A DNA stretch of 64,000 nucleotides from Brugia malayi (taxonomy: Eukaryota > Nematoda > Chromadorea > Rhabditida > Onchocercidae). The notes under the pieces are model-generated. The model ran no database searches and was not told where the DNA came from. It saw only the letters and a list, made by a program, of their open reading frames with translations. Where the stretch lies: NCBI RefSeq assembly GCF_000002995.4, contig NW_025062475.1:3316528-3380527 (forward strand), given 5' to 3'. Numbering within the stretch: position 1 is the stretch's first letter; each line of letters begins with the position of its first letter. The translations under genes were made by a program, and so were the position numbers. Positions 13,782 through 26,645 of this stretch are shown here, one piece after another.

Positions 13782-15479
13782 GAAAATACATATTGCTTAA
13801 AAATGCTAACAAAATATATTTTGGCGGAAATTAAATTTCGAAAATTCATTCATTCCAAAAATTTTAATTTTGTTGCAGCCATTGAGAGTAATAATGAGTT
13901 TTTAAAAGGAATTTTTGCATTTTTATTTGAATTTATTGATGAATTTTTCATTTTTTCTTCTTCTTTTCTTTTCTTTTTGCACTATTACAAAATTAGTAAA
14001 ATTTATCTGTCATTTTTTTCTGTATTCATTTGTTAGAAGAAGTTCAATTTGTAAAAAGTTCACTATAAAAGTTATTTGAATAACATTTTGCGCCGCTATT
14101 TGAAGTTGCATTTTTTTTTCACTACCGAAAATAAATTATATTATGCATACATAACTAATAATAATATCTTATAAATATTTCGTTTAATCCAAATTAAATT
14201 TTAATAATGAAAATTATGAAAAAATATTATTTGCATTACTTACAAAATGTTTTGCAATGGAAAAACTTTTGAATAGCTAAACTCATTGTAAGTTATAATT
14301 AATGAAATTTAGTTATTTTCTATTCAAAAATTAGTGGGAAAAAAAGAAAAAGCGAAAAATTTTGGACAAAAAGAAAAAAAAATTAATGAAAATTATAAAA
14401 AGAATTCTTATCACTTTGAGTTTACTAGCATTTATCATAATTTCTTTATGATACTTTTATTGTTTTTGTATAAAATTGGATCTTAAAATTAGTAAAATAT
14501 TCCTGCGACAATTTCCCTAAATAAATGGCTGCTATTAAAAAATGATAAATTTATAAGTTTTTTTTTTTTTTGTTCAATTTATTTTTGTTTTATAATCATG
14601 CAATTCTTATAATTGATTGATTACGCATTGATAATAGAAATTATTAAACTTCAATTAAAATGATTATCATTTCACCAATGGAATTTCTTCTTCGTCATAA
14701 TTTGAAGAGTGGAAATGAACTTGAATGGGTAATGAAAGTTGTCAAGCAGAAATATTTTCTATCATTTCATATTTACAAATTAAAATGTTAAATTCCACGC
14801 ACGTAAATAAATAAAAAATTATCAAATGATTCATCAATTTTTAAGCGTTATTTACATATTTATTTCAGCAATTTCTCGTAGAATTTTAATTATCAGGAAA
14901 ATGATATTATCATAGTTTTAAACATTTGTACTGATAAATTGAATAAATAATCGTGAATTAAAATTAATTCATTAATTGCATAAAATTGAATGTTGTAAAA
15001 AAAAAAATAAAGTATTTTACATTTTATTGTTAGCTAGCCGTTTCATTCCATGTAATTTTTATCTTTGCTACCAAACATAATTATCAAATCTGTCAGAATA
15101 TTTAAATTTATGCTTTAATTTAAATTAAAATTCTTAATTAATTCTATTAAAAAGTTATTAATCAAAAAGCAATGATAATTTAAAAAAAAAAAAAGTAGCA
15201 AAGAAAAATTATAGAGAGGCAACTTTTTTTCTTTTCTTTTTCTTCCTTTCAATAAAATTTCCTTTAATATAACAAATAAATTAAAGAAATTACAAAATTT
15301 AAGACTTTATTTTTTTCTAAATCTGTAAATTTAATTTTATTGTAGTAGCATTGATTTAATGGTTTCCATACTTTTTTTTCATTTATTTTAATATTTTATT
15401 AGCTAAATAAATCTCGCTTATATGTTCAATTTAATTTAAAATGCATTACTAAAAACTAAATTTTTTTTTTTTTAATTTC
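12059..15479. other. AT-rich upstream region of let-805, no gene seen
   Basis: Includes a (TC)n tract at 13261-13295 and an unbroken A run at about 13748-13780. An ORF at 13737-14036 begins inside that A run and has no recognisable domain. The let-805 promoter probably lies here but no specific element can be named. Confidence 0.5.
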
Positions 15480-15549
15480 AGGATGAGCGCGTATGCGGCG
15501 AGCCTTCAAAAGCTCATCGTCGCGTTAATTCTCATTTATGCGATAAGAG
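15480..15549 (+). other. let-805: let-805 exon 1: trans-splice acceptor, start codon and signal peptide
   Basis: A T-rich tract ending TTTCAG (AG at 15480-15481) leaves a one-base leader before ATG at 15483. This is the arrangement expected for spliced-leader addition, although an upstream cis-spliced exon cannot be excluded. Exon 1 (15483-15549, ends in phase 1) encodes MSAYAASLQKLIVALILIYA and then IR-G. The short polar start followed by a hydrophobic core from LIVALILIYA reads as a secretory signal peptide, needed for a type I receptor. The exon is unusually GC-rich for this neighbourhood. Confidence 0.7.
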
Positions 15550-18500
15550 GTTTTGTTAATTTGAATACTTCTTCAGCTTTTTCTCTCTATTTATTTTTGT
15601 AAATAACAACAATTTCCATATGTCTTCTCTATTTATTTATCACATACCATATGGTTTCAATAATTTTTTTTTAAATGATATAATTAAAATGAATCATTTT
15701 ACAATCAATGGTATGTGTAATAGTTATGTCAACTTTTCATCCATTTATGGCTTTCATCCACTTCAAATTCTTTTTCAAATTTCTAAAAACTTTCGTTTAT
15801 TCCAAAAGAAAAAAGAGAAATAAAGGAAAAATAGAATTTTAATTAATTAATATGACAAATAACAAAGGTAAAATGTGAAAAAAATGATAGAAAATGTTGA
15901 CTTTTTACATGCATATAACATGCTAAAAGCTAAAAAAGTAAACTAATACTTTTGATTAATTAGAGGAAATATTTAATTGTTTAATATATCACTAAGGTAT
16001 ATTTCATTTATTCAAAGTTATCATTCATCGATGAGTAAATCATTTAAATTTTACTAGGTAACGAACCTCGCATTCGATTGCGACGAGAAATTGGTGGATC
16101 GCAAAGTTTGCTAACCGTTGAATGGGAGGGTATTCAAACCGGTGATCATCCGGATGATAGTGTTGGAGGATTTGCGGTAGAATATCGTGCCGAAAAAGAC
16201 ACACAATGGCATGTTCATGATGGTATAATTCCTTATAAAGGACCTAATTTACAGTATAGAGTGCAGGTAATTCTCATATTCTTTTAAAAAATAAAATAAA
16301 ATTATTTTTTTTTTTTTTATGAGAAAATTTATTTGTGAAAATATCTAATGAAAAAAAATCAAATTTTACATTTATCAATCATAACAAAATTTTTTATTTC
16401 TTGCAAAAAAAGAAAAAAAAAATTACTTTACATTTATTATTCCTCATTAATTTAGTTAAAATTATTAAACTGAAGAAGAAAGAAAAGCAATAATTAAATT
16501 ATTTAATCATTTTTGAAAAAATTTTTAGATTCCTCGTCTACCAACTGGTATAGCTTACTTTGTACGTATCAAAGTATTAGGTAAAAATGGTAAAATTCTG
16601 GTTGAGACGCCAGAAATACGCGCACGTAATGAAATGGTTAGCATTAAATGTGAATCAGGTTTGTTCACTCTGATCATTTAATTTTTAATTTTCAATTCTA
16701 ATTTCTTTAATCGATTAATCCAATCATTCTCAAATGATAAATTTAATGTTTATTTAGTAAATTATTACGTTTTCTGATTTTTTTTTTTAGCTTAATTAAT
16801 TGTGGCTAATTTATGAACTTTTGATATGAACAAAGAGATTGGATTATTTTTATATCAACAAATGTTACTAATTCTAAAAATACTAAATATTCACAATATT
16901 TGTTTTTAAAATTTTCCACTACTGTATGTATGCTTATTTTGAAATTTCAGATGAATTGACAGCTCCACGAAATCTCGAGGTGACACAAACAGGTCAATAC
17001 AGTATTGCAATAGCATGGGAACCTCCAGAATGTGGCTCTGTTGGCGAATATCACATTGAGGTGTGTTCTTTTCTTTTTCCTTTCTCAAAACACAATTTTT
17101 TTTATTTTTACTTTCAATTATTAAATTATACTAAAAATTATAAAAACTTTCATTTTTCAATCATTGGAATTCTACATATAAAGGTATGAATGAAATTTCA
17201 TCTCTTCAAATCTTCACTTATCTTTTTGTTATTTTCGTATTTCTTTTTTTAATTAGAGTTAATTATTTATTTTGTTGTCGTTCAAATAATTTGTTTTATT
17301 AATTGAAATTTGATAGATTTGTTCTAGCTAGCTGGTATTGAGATGAAATTTGACGTTCATCGCCAAACAGTAACGCATCCGTCAGTTAGTGTTACCAGTC
17401 TTTTACCCGGAACGGAATATCAAGTTCGGGTTCGAGCCGCTGATCGTTTACGCATGTTGGGTCCATGGAATGATTACTTACTTGTAGCAAAAACTGAAGG
17501 AGAAGGTTGTTTAGATATTGCTTAAATCTGATTTAATACTTAATCATATCTTTTGTGCATCAATTTTTTTTTTTTTTTTTTTTTTTACTTTAATCTGAAA
17601 AGTTTTAAAAATATTTTTCAGCTCCGAATGAATCAGATGAAATAGAAATCGATTATCGAACAGATTCAGAATTACGCATTAGTTGGCAACCATATGACGA
17701 TGAAAGATTACAACACTATGAGGTATAATTGAGATTAGATTGTAATATCAAAAGAATATCAAAAGTAATAACAAAAGAATTTTAATCATTAATTTTACTT
17801 TGAAATTATCTTATTCTGATACATAATTATTGCAATTTTACTTAATATTTTTTTCTTTCTATTTTCATTGTTGCAGCTTAGATAATAGGTAGATTAGAGG
17901 AGAAAAAGTTAAATTCAATGGATTTTTTTAAATTTTATCAATATATTTCAGGTAACAGCGGTTGAAGTGGATGGTGAGAGTCAAGCGGTTGAACGAGCAC
18001 GTGTAAGTCCCCTGGCTAGCAGTCATATTTTTGTTAGGTTAAAACCTGATACCCAATATGATATAGGTGTAGTAGCATTTGTGGATCATGAACCTAAACT
18101 AGTTTACAAACTACCTGCTAAAACGGTAGCTGATCCGGGTGTAGCATGGAAAGAGAAACCAATGGTTACGCAAGAAAATGCACAACAATTTGCGGTACAA
18201 TGGAAGAAACCATCACTACCTGATCAAATTATTTCCAAATTTATCGTTGAATATCGTCTACCAAATGAAACTGAGTTTGTTTATTTTTGTTAATAGTTAA
18301 TTACTTTTGATTTTTGTTAGCAATTAATTACTTTTGACTGGTTGAATCATTAATATTAAAAGACATATATATATATAAGTACGTAAAATTAAAATTTTGA
18401 ATCATCTAAGAAATCAGTATCACATAAATTGGTATGATGAATCATTTATGCCATCTGAAAAAAAGAAAAAAAAAAACAAATTCAGAAGATTTGAAATCGA

Positions 18501-21500
18501 ATAACAACCAAAAAGTGCTAAATATATTCTGTGTTAACATATCATAATTAAATGAAACTCTCTTAAATAATAATTTCAATTGTATCATTGTAATATCATT
18601 TGTTTAATTTAGTGATAAATATTTTGAGTGCTTCAGATGGCGCAAATATGATGATTTAATGATAGAGGAAGAGACAGATGATTATCATATTCAATTTGAT
18701 GGAATGTATGATGGTTCATTGTATTCATTTCGTATTTTAGCAGTGGATGATCAACTTAAAGTAGCTGCTAAAACAACTGAGGTTTTTAAATTTTTTTTTC
18801 TTTTTTTAAATTAATTAGTGATTAAACAAAGAAAAAAATTTAAGTGTATTATTTAGAAATCATTTTCTTTCCTGTCTTTTTTTTTTTCTGTTTGATATTT
18901 TATTAAATTTTAGATTACGGTTGGATCAGCAGCGTCTAGCTCCTGCGTTGGTGACGCTGGTATCCCGCAAAACGTACGTACCAGCGCCGTATCTGAAGCA
19001 ACTCTTCAGTTTACGTGGGAGAAGCCACGTTGTGATGAAACATTTGGACCAATTGATGGTTATGAATATACGGTTGCAGTTTATTTAATTTTCTAAATTT
19101 TCTCTTTAATTAATTTAAGTGTAGTTTAATTTGAAAAATGAATTCTTTTTTTTTTCTTTTTTCTATCATCAAGGAATAGGAAAATTTAATATGTGATTGT
19201 ATAAAAAGTAAAACTTTTATAAGTAAAAAATATAATAAAGTTTTTTTTTTTTACTTTATTATAAAAAACATTAACTTAATTTTTTTTTTTTTTATTATAA
19301 ATGGTTATTATAATTGATTGATTTTCATGTAGAAATATGCTTTATTTATTTATTTATTTTTTTTTTTATCATTTATTTATTTTTTTTTTTTTAATTTATC
19401 ATTTATTTGTTGAATTCCTGTGGAAAAAATGAATATTGCTTTTAGTTTTGGAGTATAGAAACAGATATGCAACCTGAAACCGCATCATATGTTGGACGGA
19501 ATACCATAGAATTGGATGACTTAAAACCGGCTACACGTTATGCATTCCGAGTTCGTTCACGTGCTGGACACGGACATAGTTCATGGAGTGAGATTGTGAA
19601 TGCTGAAACAGAAGCACATTCAGGATCAAAAGGTAAATTTTAAAAATTTTAAATTAATAATAATATCTTTTAATTAATAATAATATTACACTAATAATGC
19701 AAATCAGTTTTATCTTATCAAAAAAAAAGCAATCATAGATATATTTGAAATTTTATGAATGATTATTGTTATTTTTGCTATATAATGCATAAAATGCATA
19801 AGTTTGACATTATTATAAAATTTTTTTTTCTTTTTACTTCAACAAACACATCGCAGATTTTATGACATTTTTTTCTCGTTCTGTTAGATTATGCACTTTC
19901 ATTGATCAAAAAGAAAAAATGTGTTTTCACATATTAATCTTTGTAAAATCATCGAAAGTTTACGCTAAATGACGTACGTCAGTCGTTTTTATCAGGTAAA
20001 AGCTATTTTATATTTCTATTCCAATATGATTTCTATTTCTCTATGTTCAATTTGCTTTTCTAACTAATATTTCAATAATTTTCTGTCACTTTGGAGATTG
20101 CTTATAGTATCAATTTTAACTTTTTTTAATAACTAATTTCACGTCACACAAACATGCTTAAAACTTCTTTAGCTATGGTAAACAGGTGTAATAGTTAAAA
20201 CTCTTCGTCCGCTTTTTTTTTTTTCATAACTTTTAGGAAATTGTCTCTCTCTCTCTCTCTTTAGTTTTCTAATAATATTTTTTTTTTACTATTTAATGAG
20301 GCTGTATATTATTGTAGTGAAATTTGAAATAGATTTTAAAAAGCAATGAAATCATCAAATTTAAGACGATTCTTTTAATATTGTTATTTAAAGAAATATT
20401 CATTAAGGTAAAATGCTTTACTTACTTTTAATCAAATGTATTAAGGTAAAATGCTTTACTTACTTTTAATCAAATGTATTAAGGTAAAATGCTTTACTTA
20501 CTTTTAATCAAATGTATTAAGGTAAAATGCTTTACTTACTTTTAATCAAATGTAATGCCTTCAAACTTTAACTTTTTGAATGTAAAATGACGAAGTGTTG
20601 TCATTGTGTCACATAATTTTGTTTTTTGTTTTTGTCTGTTGATAATGCTATTTGTTCTTTTTTAACTTTATAGTAAAACTAACATTTAGTATCCACCAGT
20701 AATGGCAATTCTCGTCGATATCACTATCAATCACAATTAACCACAAATAACCCATTATCATTTCATTCAATGTTACACGAAGTACCAACATTTGCACTTC
20801 TTCGACGTTTTAAACGGCAACAAAAAAATCAAATTACAGGTAATTTAAGGTAAATTATACAGTGAAAATGTAATGTTAAAAGTTTAACGAAGTAAAATTG
20901 AAATATTTGCCAATTAATTCTTAAATAAATGTTAGTAAAACGCTTTTTCTATCCTAATTTTATGTAAATTACATAAATTTGTTTTTTTTTTTCTTCAACT
21001 ATGTCTCTCCCTCTCTTTCTCTTCTCTTTTGTCTTTTCATATTTATTCTCTCTCTCTTTCTCTCTCCCTTTTGTCTTTTTATAGTGAAAAAAAAATGTAA
21101 ATTGTTATTTAATTAACAAAAAAATGAGCATATAGCGTATATAATTCACATTACTGATAAAAATATCATTTCATTGCTTTTTTTTTCATACTTTGGTAAT
21201 TAATAATAATTTAATAAAAATACAATGTATATAATTATTGCCTGAAGAATTCAATTTCAAAATTGCCAAAAAATTATTTCATTCCATTACCAATTATCTT
21301 TTAAAGAAAAATTTTAAATGATAATTGATAAGAGAAAATTTTTGATAGCAAAAGAAGAAAGTAAATTGTTATATGAAAAAGTAATAGTATAACTTTTACT
21401 TTCACTCTCTCTAATTTTATCATTTCTTTTTTTATTAGCTATGATAATATTTCAGATGATCATAATATCTATCAACTTCGTATCATTTTGGCACCACCAA

Positions 21501-24500
21501 AATCATACCTAGCTTGGACACCATTACCTGAACATGCTGAAGAAATTGTTAAATTCAAGTAAATTAATTTTCCTTCTATTGTATGCTCTTTCTCTCTTTA
21601 TTAGATGTATTTTATTTAAATTAACATTTTTGTATTGAAGTGAAAGTATTACTACTACTACTACTACTGCTATAGAAGTTTGTTGAAATTTCTTGATCTG
21701 ATCAAAATTTATTTTAGATTATCATATAAAAAGAGTGCTGGTGATCAATGGACACGTATCATCGAAATACCGGAATATTTCAAATGTCCAGAAGGAATTG
21801 CTGATCCGGAAGATTATTGCTATGATTTATCCAAACTTTCATTCGGTATACAATACACTGCTGATGTAAGTTAGAATTTCTGTTGCATGTAAAGAGAGAG
21901 GGAGAGGGAGAAAGAGAGAGAGAGAGAGAGTGTCGTAATTCTTTAACTTTTTTTATTAGTACATAAATTGGAAATTATTTTCAATAATTTCAGTTAATAT
22001 ATGAAATAGAAAATGGTGAATGGACAGCACATGGCAGCCCATTATTCTTCATCCTTGTTGAAGCTGGTACCATTTATAATTTCCATGTCTAATCACATTT
22101 GACTTATACATCACCGCCCGGCGCAATTCTGTTTCATGTTACGCATGCAGTTTCGTTTATGAAAAAGCATGCAATGCTATTTGTTTCTGCTATTTTTTTT
22201 TTCTCTTCTTTTTTTGTTTTTCACTTTCTCAATGTAAACAAGAAATACTTTTCCAACAATAAAAAAAAAAAGGAAAAGCATGCCTTGATGTAGTTGCAAT
22301 AGTAAAATTTTGTCCGTCCCCTTGGTGCTTTTTTTTTTCTTTTTCGAAATTTTTTTTTTTGATAAAAATTCCAATCTACGATGCATTATGAAATAGATTT
22401 CAAAATTTGTGAACCACAGATGAAAAGGATGCTTCGGATTATTTGTAGATTGTTCTGTGGTCCATTTCAGGGGAGCCATCTGTGCCGACATCACCGCACA
22501 ATCTTCAGATCAATCCTCATGATGCATCAAGTATTGAGCTTCATTGGTTACCACCCCTAAACTCGAAGCATATTCCTTTTTATCAGGCACCATTTTCTCT
22601 ACTTTTAACTTTTCATTTTGCACAAATACTATTTTGCATGATTTATACATGTTCCTTCTTGCATATTTTCTGAATCATTTTGATTCATTTTGGGATATTT
22701 TGGGATACTTTTATCAAAAAGTTATTATTTGTTTATATCACAGATGAAAGCACTCTTTCCCTAGAATTATGCACAAGGCATTATAAAAAGAAAGGAAAAA
22801 AAGGAAACCAAATCTAAAATTAGTCGTATTTTGTTAATTAGTTAATTAGTCGGTTCAATTTAGATTGAAATAGAAGATCTGCATACAAGGAAAGTACGAA
22901 CTGAACAGGTACCAGGGTCATTTTTTTCCTCTATCCTTAGTCAACTATCACCATATTCCATTTATAATGTTTCTGTTCGTGCTGGAACCGATTTTGGTGA
23001 ATTAGGTGCACCTATATTCAAGGTTATTTCTTTACAAGGTAACAAGGATGACAAATTGTCACATCATTTATCGGATGAAGAAGACAGATTGAAACAACAA
23101 CAAATTGAACAGCAAAAACAAATGAAAATGAAAGAAGAAAGTGAAAGGAATAAATTTGAGAGAGAACAAATAGAGGAGGAAGAACGGAAACGGAACAGAA
23201 TAAAAGAATGTGAGCGTAAAAGATTGCAAATGGAATATGATAGGTTGAATAGGGAACGTGAGCGTAATCGAGTCACGTATAAGCATGAACGTCCACGTGA
23301 ACATTTAAAATATGAACATATCGATCGAGCAACGGAGCAAAAACAGGAATATGAGCAAACGAAACAGCAACAATACTATGAACGTCAACAACAGCTCGAA
23401 CGTGAACGTATGGAATTATATCAACGGCAACAATGGGAAAGAGAACGTGAACAATGGGAAAAGGAACGTGAACGTAATCATCGATTGATTCATCAACGAC
23501 AAGAGCATGACACGGAACAAAGGCGGAACTCAGTAGCAAAAGAAGAAAATATTGAAGGGGAAGAGAAAGAACGTTTAGAATTGGAACAACAACAACTGGA
23601 TCATATTCAGGTGTTACCGGAAACAAATAACAGACGAGGTGAGAGGACGTAACAACGAACTATGCTGACACGTGTGATTGCTAACAACGTTTAACAAGCG
23701 TGAAATATGAATAAACTTGAGTGTTTCAATAATTTACTACAATGACAAATATTTTTCATCTTTTATTCGATGACATACGTTCATCAAATCTCATCCACTT
23801 TTCTATTCTTTCATAACTTATAAGTAAAGGTGTACTTTCTGTTGAAAAATGTTTTAATCAAAGTGTGACAGTAAATATTTGCTTATTTATTGCATCACTG
23901 CATGCATGCTTAAGTATTTTCTCTATCGCTGCATGCTTATTTGCACATTTTTGCATGCTTTTACACAAATTTGACATCTTTTAATTTATTAGAGTTTTTT
24001 TTTTTTTTTTTTTGTGTGTGATAAATTTTGCTATCAATTTAGACTAATTTAAGTGAAAAAAAAAAAAAGCAAATTAATTTCATTTTGAAATTATTTATAT
24101 AAATAAGCTAAAAATAATTTACTTAGGTGACATACAAAAACCACTTCTTGGTATTGATAAACCACGTATCGAGCAACGTGGATCACGTATTCTGCTATAC
24201 TGGACCGTCGGCGGTGATACGTCAAATGTAATAGCATATCAGGTTTGTTGTAATTTTTTATGAAAATTATTTACAATTCTTACAAGTTCATTGTGCAAAA
24301 TTTTATTGGAATACCAATCACTCATTTGTTATTTAAATAATCAATATAGCCTTTTACCTTATTAATTAATATTAATTTTAAAACAAAGTTAATAAAATTT
24401 CAGTTAACAGTCAAGTTTTCTTTTTTTTTTTGAATTTTCAGATTGATCTTCGTTCAGATTCAGATAATGAATGGAAAACTATTGATGGTTACCTGTCTCA

Positions 24501-26612
24501 TTCACCGTCAGAAATTCATTTTCGACAGGAATTAATTAATTTAGAAACTAATAAACATTATTACGTTAAAGTCTCAGCTATTGATCAATCACGACGCATT
24601 CTTGCGACATCAGAAGCGACAAGTTTTACTGTTCATTGCCAAGGTATATATATTTCTTTGCATTTGTGATATTATCTAGTAAAAATGCTCTCAGAGTATT
24701 CTGTAATGTTCAAAATGCACTTTCACTTTAAAATCACTAAATTTAATTAATTTAACTATATTCTAAGTCGAAAAGCAATTCTATGCATCAAATATTTGTA
24801 ACTTCATTTTGTCTCTTTCACAGTTAATTGTTTAAAATTTCAATATATTAGGTATTTAATTTTAACATAACTTTATCATTATAGCAATAATTTTTTCAGT
24901 GCCTAATAGCTCACCTCAAGATTTACGATTGGAAAATGTAGCGGAAGGAATTCAACTTACCTGGAATTGGTCAGATGAAGAGAATCATGAATGTGAATCA
25001 TATTTTCTAATAACAGGATACCAAAATGGTGTACCATTTTCGGAACGAGTTACGGGTAGGCAGCGTCAATTTACTTTCCGGAATACAAACGCTAACGAAT
25101 GGCATGTGGAAATGCGTGCTGGAAATCGTGCCGGAACTGGACCCAGTAGTGGTCCTGTAAATTTGCAAAGTAATTCAAAAGGTATTGTTCAATTCATATG
25201 ATGTTATGATGATTTTTGCAGAATTTTTTAGCGTTTTTGGCTCAGTATAGTTTTTTTTTTTTTTTTTCTATTTCTTAACTGTAGGAAAAATGGAGTAATT
25301 ACTGTTAAAAATAGAATAATTAAATTTTAAACTTGATTAGATCATTTTCTAATCGTAGAGGACGATTATGAATTATGTGATATTAGTAAGAGACAAAAAT
25401 TAATTAAGATTAACGATTTGTTTAAAACTAATTAATCAATTAAGCATTAATGATTTGTTTAAAATATTCAATCTTTAACAATTTATTATACTTCAGTTTT
25501 CTATTTGTATTTATATGCAATTCAATTGTCAATTTTTAGTCTATGCTCATTCAATTTACTAAAAAAGTTGTTAAATTTTGATTGTAAAATTTTGATTTCT
25601 TCTCAGTTATCAATCCTAATCTTTGATTATTTGATGATTTGCTAATAGTCTTTTGATAATAGGTTATTTTTGTATAACATCTCGAAATTAAACAGTAATC
25701 GTTTTTTGTGTAAACAGAAAGACAAATTAAAATTGTAGAATTAATAAGAGGAACAAGTAGATAAGACAGATAAATGTTAATAGTAGAAATATTATCTTTT
25801 CAGTGATTAGTATGTAATCATAACATAAAAAGTAGATAACATTAGAAAATTGAGATTTATCAAACAAAGTTACTTTTCTAATTATTTTTCTATCTCTTTC
25901 ATCCTACTCCAACAATTCTAAAGCTATATGTGAATGAGAAGAAGCAATGATATCTTCCAGTGATTTTAGCGCTTATTGTCATCATTAAGTCATTTGTCCC
26001 CTTTCCAGTATCCAAAGGTCTTCGTGTTCTACGTAGCATCTGTGATCCACGTGTAGATTTCTGGTGTCGTTCACCGGATGAAACTTACGAAGTTGCTATA
26101 TCTCGTCATCCTAATGAAGGTTTGATTACGTGTGCTGTGGCGTGTCACCTTGATATTATGTTCGCTCCTCTTATCCTATGTTTAAATTAAATAACTTCTT
26201 ATCCTAAGCAATCACCTTTCTTTTTTTTTTTTTTCACTAGAATTGCAATTTTTTTTTAATTTTAATTTTGTTTATTTTTTGCATAACTCGAAATAATTTA
26301 TTCAATACTGGCTTAATTGCACTAATTAGTGCTCATCCATAAATTAAGCACTTTATTTTTATTTATTTAATTGTTTTTCTTTTTTTTTTTAGTTCTGATT
26401 ATGATAAAGCATTCATATCATTTGATAAGGAAATACAATATAAGCTGTATAACCCATTTAACATTTAAATTATCCATTCCATAGTGCTGCACTGATTCAT
26501 CATTATGAAGCAAATGACTTACTGATATGTTATCATTTATTTTTACCAGTTGTGATAATCAAATTTTTGCGATTCCTATGATTTCATTTCTGTTCTTGAA
26601 AATTTTTCGCCA

Positions 26613-26645
<33 letters not shown>

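Noticed and set aside
13737..14036. 99-codon ORF starting in a poly-A run
   Set aside because: The first residues are poly-Lys from a homopolymer; the rest is Phe/Ile/Ser-rich with no recognisable feature.
15620..15823. 67-codon ORF in let-805 intron 1
   Set aside because: Lies between exons 1 and 2, which join cleanly in phase; AT-driven composition.
23064..23626. Three minus-strand ORFs opposite the charged insert
   Set aside because: Leu/Phe/Ser/Val-rich complements of Glu/Lys/Arg/Gln codons; the + frame is continuous with the FN3 exon.
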